64,000 nucleotides of DNA from contig NZ_KB894093.1 in the NCBI RefSeq assembly GCF_000374305.1, positions 1,612,001-1,676,000 of the forward strand, given 5' to 3'. Below, piece by piece: positions 16,107 through 25,358 of this stretch. The DNA is from Actinomadura flavalba DSM 45200 (GTDB lineage Bacteria; Actinomycetota; Actinomycetes; Streptosporangiales; Streptosporangiaceae). The position numbers and the translations under genes were made by a program. Every line of letters begins with the position of its first letter. The first letter of the stretch is position 1. Under the pieces are notes generated by a model that saw nothing but the letters and a program-made list of their open reading frames with translations, was not told where the DNA came from and did not search any database.

Positions 16107-16778
16107 ATGTCCGTACCCCGCCTCGCCGTCACCGTTGATCTCGTCGTGCTGACCGTGCGCGCGCAGCGGCTGTCCGCGCTGATGTGGCGGCGCGACCAGC
16201 CGCCCTATCCGGGCGCGTGGTCGCTGCCCGGCGGGTTCATCCAGCTCGACGAGGACCTGCCCGTCGCGGCGGCGCGGTTGATGGCCGAGCGGGCGGGGCT
16301 GGCCGACGTCCGCATCCATCTGGAGCAGCTCGCCACCTACGGGTATCCCGACCGCGACCCGCGCCAGCGCGTCGTCAGCGTCGCGTATCTGGGCCTCGCG
16401 CCGGACCTGCCCGCGTCGACCCGCGCGCAGGTGCTGTGGACGGCGGTGGACGAGCTGATCGCCGCCCCGGCCGCGTTCGACCACCGCCGCATCCTGTGCG
16501 ACGGCGTGGAGCGGGCCCGCGCGAAGCTGGAGTACACGTCGCTGGCGGCGGCGTTCTGCCCCCCGGAGTTCACGGTGGCCGAGCTGCGCCGCGTCTACGA
16601 GATCGTCTGGGGCACGCCCCTGGACCCCCGCAACTTCCACCGCAAGGTCACCGGCGCCGAGGGCTTCCTGATCCCCACGGGCACCACGACGACCCGCGAC
16701 GGCGGCCGCCCCGCCCGCCTCTACCGCCGCGGCCCCGCCGAACAACTCCGCCCCCCGATGCTCCGCCCCCGCGCCTGA
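16107..16778 (+). CDS. Nudix-domain protein with NrtR-type winged helix, probable regulator
   Basis: The product is 223 residues. The Nudix fold covers ~1-140. The box starting GGFIQLDEDLPVAAARL keeps G and the first E, but the REUxEExGU core reads RLMAERAGL, so the first catalytic Glu is Leu and another is Arg. The C-terminal ~75 residues (FTVAELRRVYEIVWG, LDPRNFHRKV) form the winged helix found in NrtR regulators of NAD metabolism, which bind ADP-ribose in an inactive Nudix domain. A regulatory rather than catalytic role is likely. TAACGT (16095-16100) lies six bases before the ATG (leaderless). Confidence 0.85.
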   Translation: MSVPRLAVTVDLVVLTVRAQRLSALMWRRDQPPYPGAWSLPGGFIQLDEDLPVAAARLMAERAGLADVRIHLEQLATYGYPDRDPRQRVVSVAYLGLAPDLPASTRAQVLWTAVDELIAAPAAFDHRRILCDGVERARAKLEYTSLAAAFCPPEFTVAELRRVYEIVWGTPLDPRNFHRKVTGAEGFLIPTGTTTTRDGGRPARLYRRGPAEQLRPPMLRPRA

Positions 16779-16787
16779 CAACCTCGG

Positions 16788-17429
16788 TCACCGGGCGATC
16801 AGCGCGTAGCGCTCGTCGTGGACGGGACGCCCCCAGAGGTCGGCATCGTCGTGCAGCGGCTCGACACGCGGTGTCAGCGGCGCGACGGCACGTGCCAGAT
16901 CCGCGGCGGGGACACCGCCGGGCCACGGCAGCCCGGCGGCCTCCGGGACGTACGGGGTGACGGGGTCGTCCTGCCGTCCCCACCGGCCCTCGATCAGGAC
17001 GAGGCGTCCGCCCGGCCGCAGCCGGGCCGTCCAGGCGGCGAGGGCGGCATGCGGGTCGGGCAGCGTCCACAGCAGGTGGCGGCAGAGGACGACGTCGAAC
17101 CGCGCGTCGCCGGTGGGCGGGTCGGCGGCGTCACCGACGGCGAAGCGCCCCGGCAGCCCGGCGGCGGCGAACTTGCCACGGGCCTGCGCGATCATCTCCG
17201 GGGCCAGGTCGACGCCCGTGACGCGGTGCCCGTCGGCGGCGGCCAGGGCCGCGAGGGAACCGGTGCCGCAGCCCGCGTCGAGCACGTCGGCGGGCGCCGT
17301 GGGCAGCCAGCCGCGCATCCGCCGCTGCCAGGCGGCGCGGACGCGCGGGTCGGTGAGGCCGTGGTCGGGCTCGTCGTCGAACGAGGCGGCGCAGGCGTCC
17401 CAGAAGCGGGTGAGGGTCGAGGCGGTCAT
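16788..17429 (-). CDS. Class I SAM-dependent methyltransferase
   Basis: The product is 213 residues with a clear Rossmann-like core: motif I VLDAGCGTGSLAALA, post-I VTGVDLAPEMI, motif II FDVVLCRHLLW, motif III LRPGGRLVLIEGRWG. Substrate unknown; the family (Methyltransf_11/25) covers small molecules and natural products. ATG 17429 is chosen because the conserved region starts soon after; ATG 17441 is equally possible and has an AGAGGCG site. It is convergent with the Nudix gene. Confidence 0.88.
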   Translation of the reverse strand: MTASTLTRFWDACAASFDDEPDHGLTDPRVRAAWQRRMRGWLPTAPADVLDAGCGTGSLAALAAADGHRVTGVDLAPEMIAQARGKFAAAGLPGRFAVGDAADPPTGDARFDVVLCRHLLWTLPDPHAALAAWTARLRPGGRLVLIEGRWGRQDDPVTPYVPEAAGLPWPGGVPAADLARAVAPLTPRVEPLHDDADLWGRPVHDERYALIAR

Positions 17430-17529
17430 GCCGCCGAGCATGCCGTTCGCCTCTGACAGTTCCGGGGCGACGTTAAAGCTTCTGTGGAGACGGACCGGGC
17501 ATCGGCGGGGCGTTGCTAGCTTTTTGGGC

Positions 17530-17814
17530 ATGGATGGGGACATCTCCGCTGAGCTGGGAATTCTCGTGCGGGACATCGGTGAGGCGGGCGTCGAGCAGAT
17601 GGCGACGTCGCCGGGGCTGGCGGCGGCCGTCGACCAGCACGTCGCCGAGGTCCGCGACCTGACGTCCGGCCGCCCCGACGGCCTGGTCGGCTACCTCCAC
17701 GAGTTCGCCGAGGGCGCGTTCCGGCGCGGCTGGTGGCCGGAGAGCACCCGGGACTGGGAGTTCGTCCGCATCGTCGCCGTCTGCTGGATGCTGCGCCACC
17801 CCGAACACGACTGA
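17530..17814 (+). CDS. Small protein of unknown function (94 aa)
   Basis: The product is a small soluble, mostly helical acidic protein (start [17 protein letters not shown]; end [16 protein letters not shown]). The C-terminal half is Trp-rich. I cannot name the family with confidence. TAGCTT (17517-17522) sits seven bases before the ATG, supporting this start and a leaderless mRNA. It lies between the methyltransferase (divergent) and the aminotransferase (same strand, 97 bases on). Confidence 0.7.
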   Translation: MDGDISAELGILVRDIGEAGVEQMATSPGLAAAVDQHVAEVRDLTSGRPDGLVGYLHEFAEGAFRRGWWPESTRDWEFVRIVAVCWMLRHPEHD

Positions 17815-17911
17815 GCGCCCCTCGGCCCTGCGCACGCAGGCGGACGCGAGGCGCCGGGGGCGGGTCGTAAGGTGGTCGCGACCACCCCTGTTCGAGTCTG
17901 GAGGACCCCTG

Positions 17912-18991
17912 GTGTCCGAGGTGACCGCTCCGCGCTTCCGGTCCGTCCTCGACCGGTTCGCGGCCTACAAGCCCGGCAAGGTCGCGCTGTCGCCCGAGGG
18001 GCGTTCGTTCAAGCTCTCGTCCAACGAGTCGCCGCACGAACCGCTGCCCTCGGTACAGAAGGCCATCACCGAGGCGGCGCGGAACATCAACCGCTATCCG
18101 GACAACAACGCCACCGCGCTCATCGAGGCCATCGCCGCCGAGTACCGGGTGCCCGCCGAGCAGGTCGCGGTCGGATGCGGGTCGGTCGGCGTCGCGCAGA
18201 TGCTGCTGGAGGCCGTCGCCGAGCCGGGCGCCGAGATCGTCTACGCGTGGCGGTCGTTCGAGGCGTACCCGCTCCTGGTCGGGCTGTCGGGCGCGACGAG
18301 CGTGCAGGTGCCGCTGCGCGACGAGGTCCACGACCTCGACGCCATGGCCGATGCGATCACCCCCGAGACGCGCCTGGTGTTCGTGTGCAACCCCAACAAC
18401 CCGACGGGCACCGTCGTGGGGCGGCGCGAGCTGGAACGCTTCCTCGACCGCGTCCCCGCCGACTGCCTCGTCGTGCTCGACGAGGCGTACCGCGAGTACG
18501 TCCGCGACGACAACGTCCCGGACGGGCTCACGCTGCTGCCGGGGCGGCCGAACCTCGTCGTCCTGCGCACGTTCTCCAAGGCGTACGGGCTCGCGGGGCT
18601 GCGCATCGGGTTCCTGGTGGCGCACCCGGAGGTCGCCGGGTCGATCCGCAAGACGTACCTGCCGTTCAGCGTGAACTCGATCGCGCAGGTGGCGGGCGTC
18701 GCGTCGCTGGAGGCCGGCGACGAGCTGCGCGCCCGCGTCGCCGCGACCGTCGCCGAACGCGACCGCGTCCGCGACGCCCTCCTCGCCGACGGCTGGACCG
18801 TCCCGCACACCGAGGCCAACTTCGTCTGGCTCCGCCTGGGCGACCGCACCGTCGAGTTCTCCGCCGCCTGCGACGCCCACGGCGTCAGCGTCCGCCCCTT
18901 CCCCGGCGAGGGCGCCCGCGTCTCCATCGGCTCCCCCGAGGAGAACGACGCCTTCCTCACCGTCGCCGCCACCTACCCCCACCGCACCTGA
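17912..18991 (+). CDS. pat: Class I/II aminotransferase (HisC/aromatic aminotransferase family)
   Basis: The product is 359 residues, typical for the histidinol-phosphate/aromatic aminotransferase group. Key PLP motifs are [10 protein letters not shown], the cofactor Asp in [12 protein letters not shown], and the Schiff-base lysine in [14 protein letters not shown] (K223). In corynebacteria and mycobacteria this subgroup splits into HisC and Pat (aromatic amino acid transaminase). With no his genes nearby, Pat is more likely, but sequence alone does not settle it. The GTG at 17912 follows GGAGGA (17900-17905). Confidence 0.85.
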   Translation: MSEVTAPRFRSVLDRFAAYKPGKVALSPEGRSFKLSSNESPHEPLPSVQKAITEAARNINRYPDNNATALIEAIAAEYRVPAEQVAVGCGSVGVAQMLLEAVAEPGAEIVYAWRSFEAYPLLVGLSGATSVQVPLRDEVHDLDAMADAITPETRLVFVCNPNNPTGTVVGRRELERFLDRVPADCLVVLDEAYREYVRDDNVPDGLTLLPGRPNLVVLRTFSKAYGLAGLRIGFLVAHPEVAGSIRKTYLPFSVNSIAQVAGVASLEAGDELRARVAATVAERDRVRDALLADGWTVPHTEANFVWLRLGDRTVEFSAACDAHGVSVRPFPGEGARVSIGSPEENDAFLTVAATYPHRT

Positions 18992-19057
18992 TCCCGTTCC
19001 GGGGTGCGGAGGGGGCTGCGTACGGCGTGTCCTCCTTGGCAGGAGTGGGCGGGGGTG

Positions 19058-20386
19058 TCACGAGCCGGGCCGGGGACCGAGCTTCTCGACGATGAGACGG
19101 TAGAGCTGACGGGGGCGGCCCGGCTGCGGGGTGCGGTTGGGCGGCAGGGGCCAGGCCAGGCCCTCTTCCACGAGGGTGCGGAGCAGACGGCGGGCCGTGC
19201 GCGGCGTGACGCCGAGCATCTTCCCGGCGTTCTCCGCGTCGACGATGAGGGGCTGGTCCTGGTCGCCGAGCTTGTCGGCCAGCCGCGCCAGGATCTCCAG
19301 GCCCTTCGGCTTCGCCTGCGGCTGGGTGCGCGGAGGCTGCCGGGGGGCCGGGACGAGCGCGCGGCCGTCACGGTCGAGGGTGAAGCCCTGCGAGCGCTGG
19401 GACGACTGCGAGCGGGCCAGCGCCGCCCGCGCGTGGGCCTCGGCCTCGTGGGCGGTGCGGCCCATGCCGATGCCGACCTCGATGGCCAGGCCGAGTTCCT
19501 CGCGGACGCGCTCCACGAACGGCGGCGTCCGGAACCCCTCCGTCGACGCGGTCACCGAGCCGCGCGTCGCGATGACCAGGTAGCTGTGGTCGTCCAGCGG
19601 CCACACCGACGCGTTCATCCGGTGCGCCTCCTGGAGCAGCACCCGGTGCAGCGCCAGCTTCAGCTCGTCGCGCCAGTACCGGGGCGTGACGCGCCGGGGC
19701 GTCTCGCGCAGCGTCGGCACGTCCACGAGGACGGTGACGAGCTGCGACTCCTCCAGCCGGTGGTGGGCGCCGAGCAGCGCCGCCGTCTGGAGGGAGCTGC
19801 GGATCGCGGCGCCGGTCGGGCGGACGCGGATCGTCGGGACGCCCGCCAGCTCCATGCGCTCGGCCGTCGCGTGCACGCACGTCATCGCGACGGTGGTCGC
19901 GCCGCGCCGCCACAGGCGTTCGTGGAAGGCGGCGAGCGTCCCCGGCCCGGCCGACTCCTCGCGCAGGTGCACCTGGTCGGTGCCGAGGCTGATCTCGGAG
20001 TACGCCTCCTCGACCTCGGCGCGGCCGAGCACGTCGATGCTGACCCGGGACGGGTCGAACCGCTCGTCCAGCGACGCCCGCAGCAGCGCGCCCTGCAGGG
20101 CTGCGCCGTTGAGCGGGACGAACGTCGCCGGCATCGACAGCACGCCCGCCTTGCGGGCGAAGTCGTAGGGGACCGGGCTCGCGAACAGGCACACGTCCAC
20201 GCCCGAGCCCAGCCGGACGACCTTGTCGGCCGCCTCCTGTTCGTCCCGGTACGCGGCGGCGACGAGCCGGCTCGGTACCGGGGTGGGGCCGTGGCCCATC
20301 AACATGACCCGCTCGACCAGGTCATGCGGTCCGACGACGCCGATCGTGAGATCGGGTGCGACGGACCCCGTCCGTGCGGTCGTCAT
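19058..20386 (-). CDS. HTH regulator with N-terminal sensor region, function unknown
   Basis: The product is about 442 residues from the ATG at 20386. The N-terminal half starts IGVVGPHDLVERVMLMG, resembling a periplasmic-binding or response-type alpha/beta fold. A middle region (~200-340) has a cyclase-like or GGDEF-like alternation (LVTVLVDVPTL, YLVIATRGSVTAS, IEVGIGMGRTAHEAEAHA). The C terminus is a winged helix (AGKMLGVTPRTARRLLRTLVEEG). It is therefore a probable ligand-responsive transcription factor. The start could lie further upstream (ATG 20440). The ~500-base upstream region is less GC-rich than its surroundings. Confidence 0.7.
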   Translation of the reverse strand: MTTARTGSVAPDLTIGVVGPHDLVERVMLMGHGPTPVPSRLVAAAYRDEQEAADKVVRLGSGVDVCLFASPVPYDFARKAGVLSMPATFVPLNGAALQGALLRASLDERFDPSRVSIDVLGRAEVEEAYSEISLGTDQVHLREESAGPGTLAAFHERLWRRGATTVAMTCVHATAERMELAGVPTIRVRPTGAAIRSSLQTAALLGAHHRLEESQLVTVLVDVPTLRETPRRVTPRYWRDELKLALHRVLLQEAHRMNASVWPLDDHSYLVIATRGSVTASTEGFRTPPFVERVREELGLAIEVGIGMGRTAHEAEAHARAALARSQSSQRSQGFTLDRDGRALVPAPRQPPRTQPQAKPKGLEILARLADKLGDQDQPLIVDAENAGKMLGVTPRTARRLLRTLVEEGLAWPLPPNRTPQPGRPRQLYRLIVEKLGPRPGS

Positions 20387-20885
20387 CGGTGTCCGCTCGC
20401 TTCCCGCCCGGACGGGCAGGCCCGTTCCGGTTCCGGCCATGCGTTCGCGCACGCTCCGCCCAACGTCTGACTCATGGCTTGTCGCCCCTGCCTTGTGACC
20501 CTGCACCGCAGTTCCCGTGCGATTCGTTCCTCGTGGGCAGATCGGGTCGGGGCGACGTAGCGTGACGCCCAGACGCGAAATCGAATCAAGAGTGCGGCGA
20601 AAAAGTAACCTACGCGACCCCCCAGGAAGTAATTTGTCACCATTCGGCCAGCCTTGATCCTGCATCTTGGGTCGTCCGAAGTTGAAAAACAAGACCCGAA
20701 ATCCTCGAAGGGGCCCGCCCGGTGACGCTCGCGCGCCCCGGGGAGCCCCCTCGGAAGCCGGATCGGACGCCGCTCCGCCGGACTACCCCCCGAACGGCGG
20801 CCGAAATCGGCGAAAGACGATCTATCTGGCTGGCTGGCCGGTATCGGCCTCATCCGCCACTGGAGTGGCTACTTGACCGGTTCTG
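20387..20885. other. Intergenic region upstream of the HTH regulator
   Basis: This 499-base gap lies between the regulator start and the MurA stop, both minus strand. The part near 20570-20720 is relatively AT-rich and is the best place for the regulator promoter. ORFs here show no conserved protein features. No RNA gene recognised. Confidence 0.5.
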
Positions 20886-22190
20886 TCATCCGGCTTCGCG
20901 GACGATGTCGGCGCCGAGCTGCGAAAGCCGCTCGGCCGTGTGCGCGTGACCCCGGTCAAGGTAGTACGCGGACGTGATCGTCGTCTCGCCCTCGGCGGCC
21001 AGCCCGGCGAGGACCAGCGCGCTGCCGCAGCGCAGGTCGTGAGCCTCCACCTGCGCGCCGCGCAGCGTCGGGCCGCCGTCCGCGCGTCCGTTCACCTTCG
21101 CGCGGGCGCCGTCCACCTCGATGTCGGCGCCCATCTTGCGCAGTTCGTCGGCCAACTTGAACCGGCCGTCGAAGATGCGCTCGTAAATGTAGGACGGGCC
21201 GTCCGCAAAGCAGGACAGCGCCATGATCGGTGACTGGAGGTCGGTCGCGAAGCCCGGGTACTCGTCGGTGATGACGTTGATCGGCCGCAGCGGCCGGTCG
21301 CGCCGGACCTGGAGCACCGCGCCCTGCTGGTGGAACTCGACGCCCATCTGCTCCAGCTTGTCGGCCGCGACGCCGAGGTGCTCGGAGTTGGCGCCGACGA
21401 GGTTCAGGTCGCCGCCGGTGATCGCGGCCGCCATGACGAACACGCCCGCGTCGATGCGGTCGGGCATGACCGTGTGCTGCACCGCGTGCAGCGAGTCCAC
21501 GCCCTCGACCGTGATGAACCCGGTGCCGCCACCGGTGATCTTCGCGCCCATCGCCTGGAGCAGCGCGATGTTGTCCAGGACCTCCGGCTCCAGCGCCGCG
21601 TTCTTGATCAGCGTCGTGCCCTTGGCGAGCGCCGCCGCCATGATCAGGTTCTCGGTGCCGGTGTGCGAGGGCGTGTCGCAGTAGAGCGTGCCGCCGCGCA
21701 GCTCACCGGCCTTGATGTGGATGACGCCGTCGCCGTTGTCCGCGACCTGCTCGGTGACGGTCGCGCCCATGCGCTTGAAGCCGTTGTAGTGGAAGTCGAG
21801 GTTGCGGCTGCCGAGGTTGCAGCCGCCGACGCCCTCGATCACGGCCTCACCGAGCCGGTGCAGCAGCGCCGGGACGAACAGGAACGACCCCCGGAACCGC
21901 GCCGCGATGTCGGCCGGCAGCACCGGACTGTTCAGCGTGGAGGCGTCGATGACGAGCGTGCGCTCGGCCTCGTGCAGCTCGGCCTTGGCGCCGAGCGCCT
22001 GGGCCAGCTCGACGGCCCGGCGGACGTCCTCGATGATCGGGACGTTGCGCAGGACGGTGCGGCCCTCGGCGGCCATCAGCGAGGCCCCGATCATCGGCAG
22101 GACCGCGTTCTTCGCGCCCTGGATGAAGACGGTGCCGTGCAGCCGCCGGCCCCCGCGTACGCGATAGCGAACGTCATGGCCCATGTTCAT
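20886..22190 (-). CDS. murA: UDP-N-acetylglucosamine 1-carboxyvinyltransferase-like enzyme
   Basis: The product is 434 residues. It is an EPSP-synthase-fold enzyme with the MurA hallmarks GAKNAVLP near the N terminus and the catalytic loop GGCNLGSRNLDFH (Cys124, equivalent to E. coli Cys115). MurA adds enolpyruvate from PEP to UDP-GlcNAc, the first committed step of peptidoglycan synthesis in the cytoplasm. The loop departs from the usual GGCxIGxRPVD, so this may be a divergent MurA paralogue. The ATG at 22190 follows AAGGAG with nine-base spacing; the longer upstream frame has no conserved content. Confidence 0.85.
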   Translation of the reverse strand: MNMGHDVRYRVRGGRRLHGTVFIQGAKNAVLPMIGASLMAAEGRTVLRNVPIIEDVRRAVELAQALGAKAELHEAERTLVIDASTLNSPVLPADIAARFRGSFLFVPALLHRLGEAVIEGVGGCNLGSRNLDFHYNGFKRMGATVTEQVADNGDGVIHIKAGELRGGTLYCDTPSHTGTENLIMAAALAKGTTLIKNAALEPEVLDNIALLQAMGAKITGGGTGFITVEGVDSLHAVQHTVMPDRIDAGVFVMAAAITGGDLNLVGANSEHLGVAADKLEQMGVEFHQQGAVLQVRRDRPLRPINVITDEYPGFATDLQSPIMALSCFADGPSYIYERIFDGRFKLADELRKMGADIEVDGARAKVNGRADGGPTLRGAQVEAHDLRCGSALVLAGLAAEGETTITSAYYLDRGHAHTAERLSQLGADIVREAG

Positions 22191-22636
22191 GCGTTGTGAC
22201 TCCTTCAACTGCGGGGTCGGTGCCTGCCGGAACGGAGAGGCGGCCGTGCGGCCGGGCCGCGTCGCGGCGGGGCACGGAGGCCGTGGGCGTGCGCCGGACA
22301 TGATCGTCCTCGGCTCGCTACGCGAACCCAGTAAACCATCGCGCCGGGCGTGCGGGGTCCGGCGCCGGGGCATGTCCGGATCTTCGTCTCGGGTGGGCGC
22401 GTTCCCGCCGCCGTCCCCGGGCGTGGGGTGCCGGGGGCGGAGCCGGGGAGCGCCCGCGGGCCGCTCGCGCCGGACCGGTGTGCGGCTGCGCGGGCCGAAC
22501 TCCGGTCCACCGCGGGTGACCCGGTGGCCTGTCCACTCTCTCCGCAACATGAGACCCGGGAGCGCCCGAAATGGTTCACATGTTCGGCATGGTCATCTTG
22601 TCGGGTCTCGGGCGGGTCCGGTGACCTGCGCGGCCG
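22191..22636. other. Intergenic region between the MOSC gene and murA
   Basis: The gap is 446 bases. It contains the murA ribosome site (AAGGAG on the minus strand, 22200-22207) and presumably the murA promoter. The short ORFs on both strands have biased, non-conserved composition. I see no RNA gene or repeat. Confidence 0.5.
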
Positions 22637-23428
22637 TCACATGGCGCGTTCCAGGATCTCGACCGGATCTCCGACCGTGAGCGTGCCCAGCGAACGCGGC
22701 GCGGCGTTGTAACCGAAGACGATGCCGCGGTCGACCTTGCGGTAGAGCGCCAGCGTGCGGAGCGGTTCGCGGCCCCGCACGGCCGTCTCCTGATCGGTGG
22801 TGGTGATGACGCAGCGGGTGCTCGGCTTGACCATCTCGATCTCGGCGGGGCCGACGCGCAGCCGCCGGACCGTGTCCTCGCCGTAACGGCCGAGGCCCTG
22901 CACGACGAGGTTGGGACGGAACCGGTTCATCGGCAGCGGCTCGTCCAGCCGGGAGTTGAGGTCTTCCAGGGACTCCACCGAGATCACCAGCAGCGGGTGC
23001 CCGTCGGCGTAGTGGATCTCGTCGCCGCGCGAACTGGCGCGATGCCCCGTGAACCGGACGAGCCGGCAGTCGCGCCGGATCGCCGCCGACAGCCACGCCG
23101 CCGCCTCGTCGCCCTGGTCGACGCCGAGGCACATCGTCGAGTGGACGTTGACGTCGCACACGGGCCCGTCCATCGTGGCCTTGTGGACGAGCGGCTCGGC
23201 CGCCGACGCCGTGCTCAGGCCGACCGTGAGCACGTCGCCGTCGAACTCCGGGCGCAGCAGGGCCAGCCGGGGGACCTGCCGCTGCGACAGATACCGGCCC
23301 TCGGGATTGACGAGCATGAACTCGCGGTCCCAGCGGAGCCCGGCGGGTGTCAGCTCCGCGTGCTGCACCGCCGTGCCGCCGCCGCTCTTCAGCGGGTACA
23401 CGTTCAGCTCGGTCAGAGTCGCGTCCAC
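22637..23428 (-). CDS. MOSC-domain protein
   Basis: The product is 263 residues. The N-terminal beta-barrel (LTELNVYPLKSGGGTAV...GLRWDREFMLV) and MOSC domain (MNRFRPNLVV; STRCVITTTDQ, with the conserved Cys; GDPVEILE at the end) match the YcbX/MOSC family. MOSC domains handle molybdenum cofactor-bound sulfur and act in detoxification of N-hydroxylated compounds. The GTG start at 23428 lies 30 bases after the purB stop on the same strand, so the two may be cotranscribed although unrelated in function. Confidence 0.85.
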   Translation of the reverse strand: MDATLTELNVYPLKSGGGTAVQHAELTPAGLRWDREFMLVNPEGRYLSQRQVPRLALLRPEFDGDVLTVGLSTASAAEPLVHKATMDGPVCDVNVHSTMCLGVDQGDEAAAWLSAAIRRDCRLVRFTGHRASSRGDEIHYADGHPLLVISVESLEDLNSRLDEPLPMNRFRPNLVVQGLGRYGEDTVRRLRVGPAEIEMVKPSTRCVITTTDQETAVRGREPLRTLALYRKVDRGIVFGYNAAPRSLGTLTVGDPVEILERAM

Positions 23429-23457
23429 GAGGTCCCCCGGGTGTGGATTCGGCGCCG

Positions 23458-24768
23458 TTACGTCAGCGCGGCCAGCTTCTCGAACATCGGCTCCAGGCGG
23501 GCGACGAAACGCTCGGGGCGCGACACCTCGTCCAGGCGGGACTCGTCCAGCGTGAGGCCCTGCGCGGCGGCCTCCGCGCGGAGCGTGTCGCGGAACGGGA
23601 CGCCGGTCTCCCAGGTGCGCATCGCGGCCTTCTGGACGAGCGGGTACGCCTCGTCGTCGCGGGACATGCCCGCGTCGACCAGCTCCAGCAGGACGGTCGA
23701 GGTGAAGATGAGGCCGCCGGTGGAGTCGAGGTTGTGCCGCATCCGCTCGGTGTCGACGACGAGGCCCGCCATCAGGCGGTTCGTCAGGTTGAGCATGTAG
23801 TCGAGGGCGATCGACGCGTCCGGCAGGGCGATCCGCTCGGTGGACGAGTGCGAGATGTCGCGCTCGTGCCAGAGCGGGATGCCCTCCATCACCGGGACGA
23901 TCTGCGCCCGCACGATCCGCGCCATCCCCGCCAGCCGCTCGGAGATGATCGGGTTCTTCTTGTGCGGCATCGCCGACGAGCCCTTCTGGCCCTTGCCGAA
24001 CGGCTCCCACAGCTCGCGGACCTCGGTGCGCTGCCCGTGCCGCACCTCCAGCGCGATCGCCTCGCAGACCGTCGCGAGGATGGCCAGCGCGGACGTCCAC
24101 TCGGAGATGCCGTCGCGCAGGACGACCTGCGTGGACACGTCGGCGGCCGTGAGCCCGAGTTCGCGGGCGACGTGCGCCTCGATCGCCGGGTCGATGTTGG
24201 AGTACGTGCCGACGGCGCCGGAGATCGCCATGACGCCGACGGCCTCGCGGGCGCGGCGCAGCCGGTCGCGCGAGCGCGCCGCCGCGAACGCGAAGTCGGC
24301 GACGCGGTGGCCCCAGACGTCCGGTTCGCCGTGGATGCCGTGGGTGCGGCCGACGCGGAGGGTGGCGCGGTGCTCCAGGGCGTGGTCGCGCAGCGTGGCG
24401 ACGAGCGTGTCGGCCTTGGCGAGCAGGATGTCGGTGGCCTCGACGAGTTGGAGCGCGAGCGCGGTGTCGAGCAGGTCGGACGAGGTCATCCCGAAGTGCA
24501 CGTACGCGGCGGCCTCGCGCGGCTCGGTGTTGTCGGCCCACGCCGACAGGAACGCGATGACGTCGTGCTGGGTGACGGCCTCGATCGCGTGCACCGCCTC
24601 GGGCGTCGGCGGCGCCGCCTTGCGCACCGGCTCGACCACCTCGGCGGGGATCGTCCCCGCCTCGGCGTGAGCCTCGACGACGAGCGTCTCCACCCGGCAC
24701 CAAAGCTCGTACTTGTGCGCGTCACTCCAGACGCGGCCCATCTCCGGAAGCGTGTACCGTTCGATCAC
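23458..24768 (-). CDS. purB: Adenylosuccinate lyase
   Basis: The product is 436 residues, normal length. It has the fumarase/aspartase superfamily signature SSAMPHKKNP, the TSSDLLDT segment and the GRTHGIHGEP motif with catalytic His. It catalyses two steps of purine synthesis (SAICAR to AICAR; adenylosuccinate to AMP). The GTG at 24768 is chosen because VIERYTLPEMGRVWSD is the conserved N terminus. purD lies ~600 bases upstream on the same strand, with one small opposite-strand gene between. A DnaA-box-like site lies 52 bases upstream. Confidence 0.96.
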   Translation of the reverse strand: MIERYTLPEMGRVWSDAHKYELWCRVETLVVEAHAEAGTIPAEVVEPVRKAAPPTPEAVHAIEAVTQHDVIAFLSAWADNTEPREAAAYVHFGMTSSDLLDTALALQLVEATDILLAKADTLVATLRDHALEHRATLRVGRTHGIHGEPDVWGHRVADFAFAAARSRDRLRRAREAVGVMAISGAVGTYSNIDPAIEAHVARELGLTAADVSTQVVLRDGISEWTSALAILATVCEAIALEVRHGQRTEVRELWEPFGKGQKGSSAMPHKKNPIISERLAGMARIVRAQIVPVMEGIPLWHERDISHSSTERIALPDASIALDYMLNLTNRLMAGLVVDTERMRHNLDSTGGLIFTSTVLLELVDAGMSRDDEAYPLVQKAAMRTWETGVPFRDTLRAEAAAQGLTLDESRLDEVSRPERFVARLEPMFEKLAALT

Positions 24769-24819
24769 GCCCCGATTCTCGCAGGCCCCGCCACGCCCGA
24801 CGAACCCCACCCCACAGCC

Positions 24820-24828
24820 TGTGGATAA
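24820..24828 (-). promoter_or_regulatory. DnaA-box-like site TTATCCACA upstream of purB
   Basis: CTGTGGATAAC at 24819-24829 on the plus strand equals the sites at 2205-2215 and 38360-38370. On the minus strand the match to the dnaE copy extends to GTTATCCACAGG. It lies 52 bases upstream of the purB start. Confidence 0.5.
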
Positions 24829-24977
24829 CTTCCCGGCCCGGCGCACGGCAGCCTGATCAGGCAGGACCCGTGTGCTGTGGTGATCGAGACCGAACGAAGA
24901 TCATTGCGCTATGAGTCCGCGATCGGGTGGGTCTACCGTTCCCTCGTCTTGATCACTTCTCGGATGAGGTTCGTGCT

Positions 24978-25319
24978 GTGGCGTCAACGTTTCGCTCCCG
25001 TCTTCCCCGCGCCTTCGCCGCTCTCGGCGGGCTGGCCGTCTTCATCATCGGGGGGACGGCCTACGCGATGCTGACCGGTGACGCCGACCTGGCCGAGGCC
25101 GGCGACTGCGTCGCGCCCGACGGCGCGAACAACGTGAAGGTCGTCGACTGCGGCGACCCGACCGCGAAGTTCACCGTGCTGGGCAAGGAGGACAAGGTCG
25201 TCCAGGCCAAGCTGGAGGCCAAGGAGACGTGCAGCGCGTTCGAGGGCACCGAGAGCGCGTTCTGGAAGGGCGTCGAGGGCGGCAACGGCTACATCCTCTG
25301 CCTCGGGCCGAAGAAGTAG
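24978..25319 (+). CDS. Small membrane-anchored exported protein
   Basis: The product is 113 residues. A single hydrophobic segment (residues ~11-30, AFAALGGLAVFIIGGTAYAM) acts as a signal anchor. The ~80-residue exported domain has four Cys (AGDCVAP, VVDCGDP, KETCSAF, ILCLG), probably two disulfides. This pattern is seen in small septum- or LppU-like actinobacterial proteins of unknown role. The GTG at 24978, preceded by GATGAGG, gives a compact signal peptide; a GTG at 24927 is possible. A perfect terminator hairpin follows the stop. Confidence 0.75.
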   Translation: MASTFRSRLPRAFAALGGLAVFIIGGTAYAMLTGDADLAEAGDCVAPDGANNVKVVDCGDPTAKFTVLGKEDKVVQAKLEAKETCSAFEGTESAFWKGVEGGNGYILCLGPKK

Positions 25320-25325
25320 CGGTCC

Positions 25326-25353
25326 GCGACGGGCCGGACGCCCGGCCCGTCGC
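25326..25353. terminator. Bidirectional hairpin between convergent genes
   Basis: A perfect 11-bp stem GCGACGGGCCG (25326-25336) / CGGCCCGTCGC (25343-25353) with a six-base loop lies between the stop at 25319 and the purD stop at 25359. There is no U-tract, as is usual in actinomycetes. Confidence 0.75.
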
Positions 25354-25358
25354 ACCCC

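Noticed and set aside
20600..20860. C-run segments suggesting a 6C-type RNA
   Set aside because: The two C6 runs are not in loops of adjacent stable hairpins with the expected spacing.
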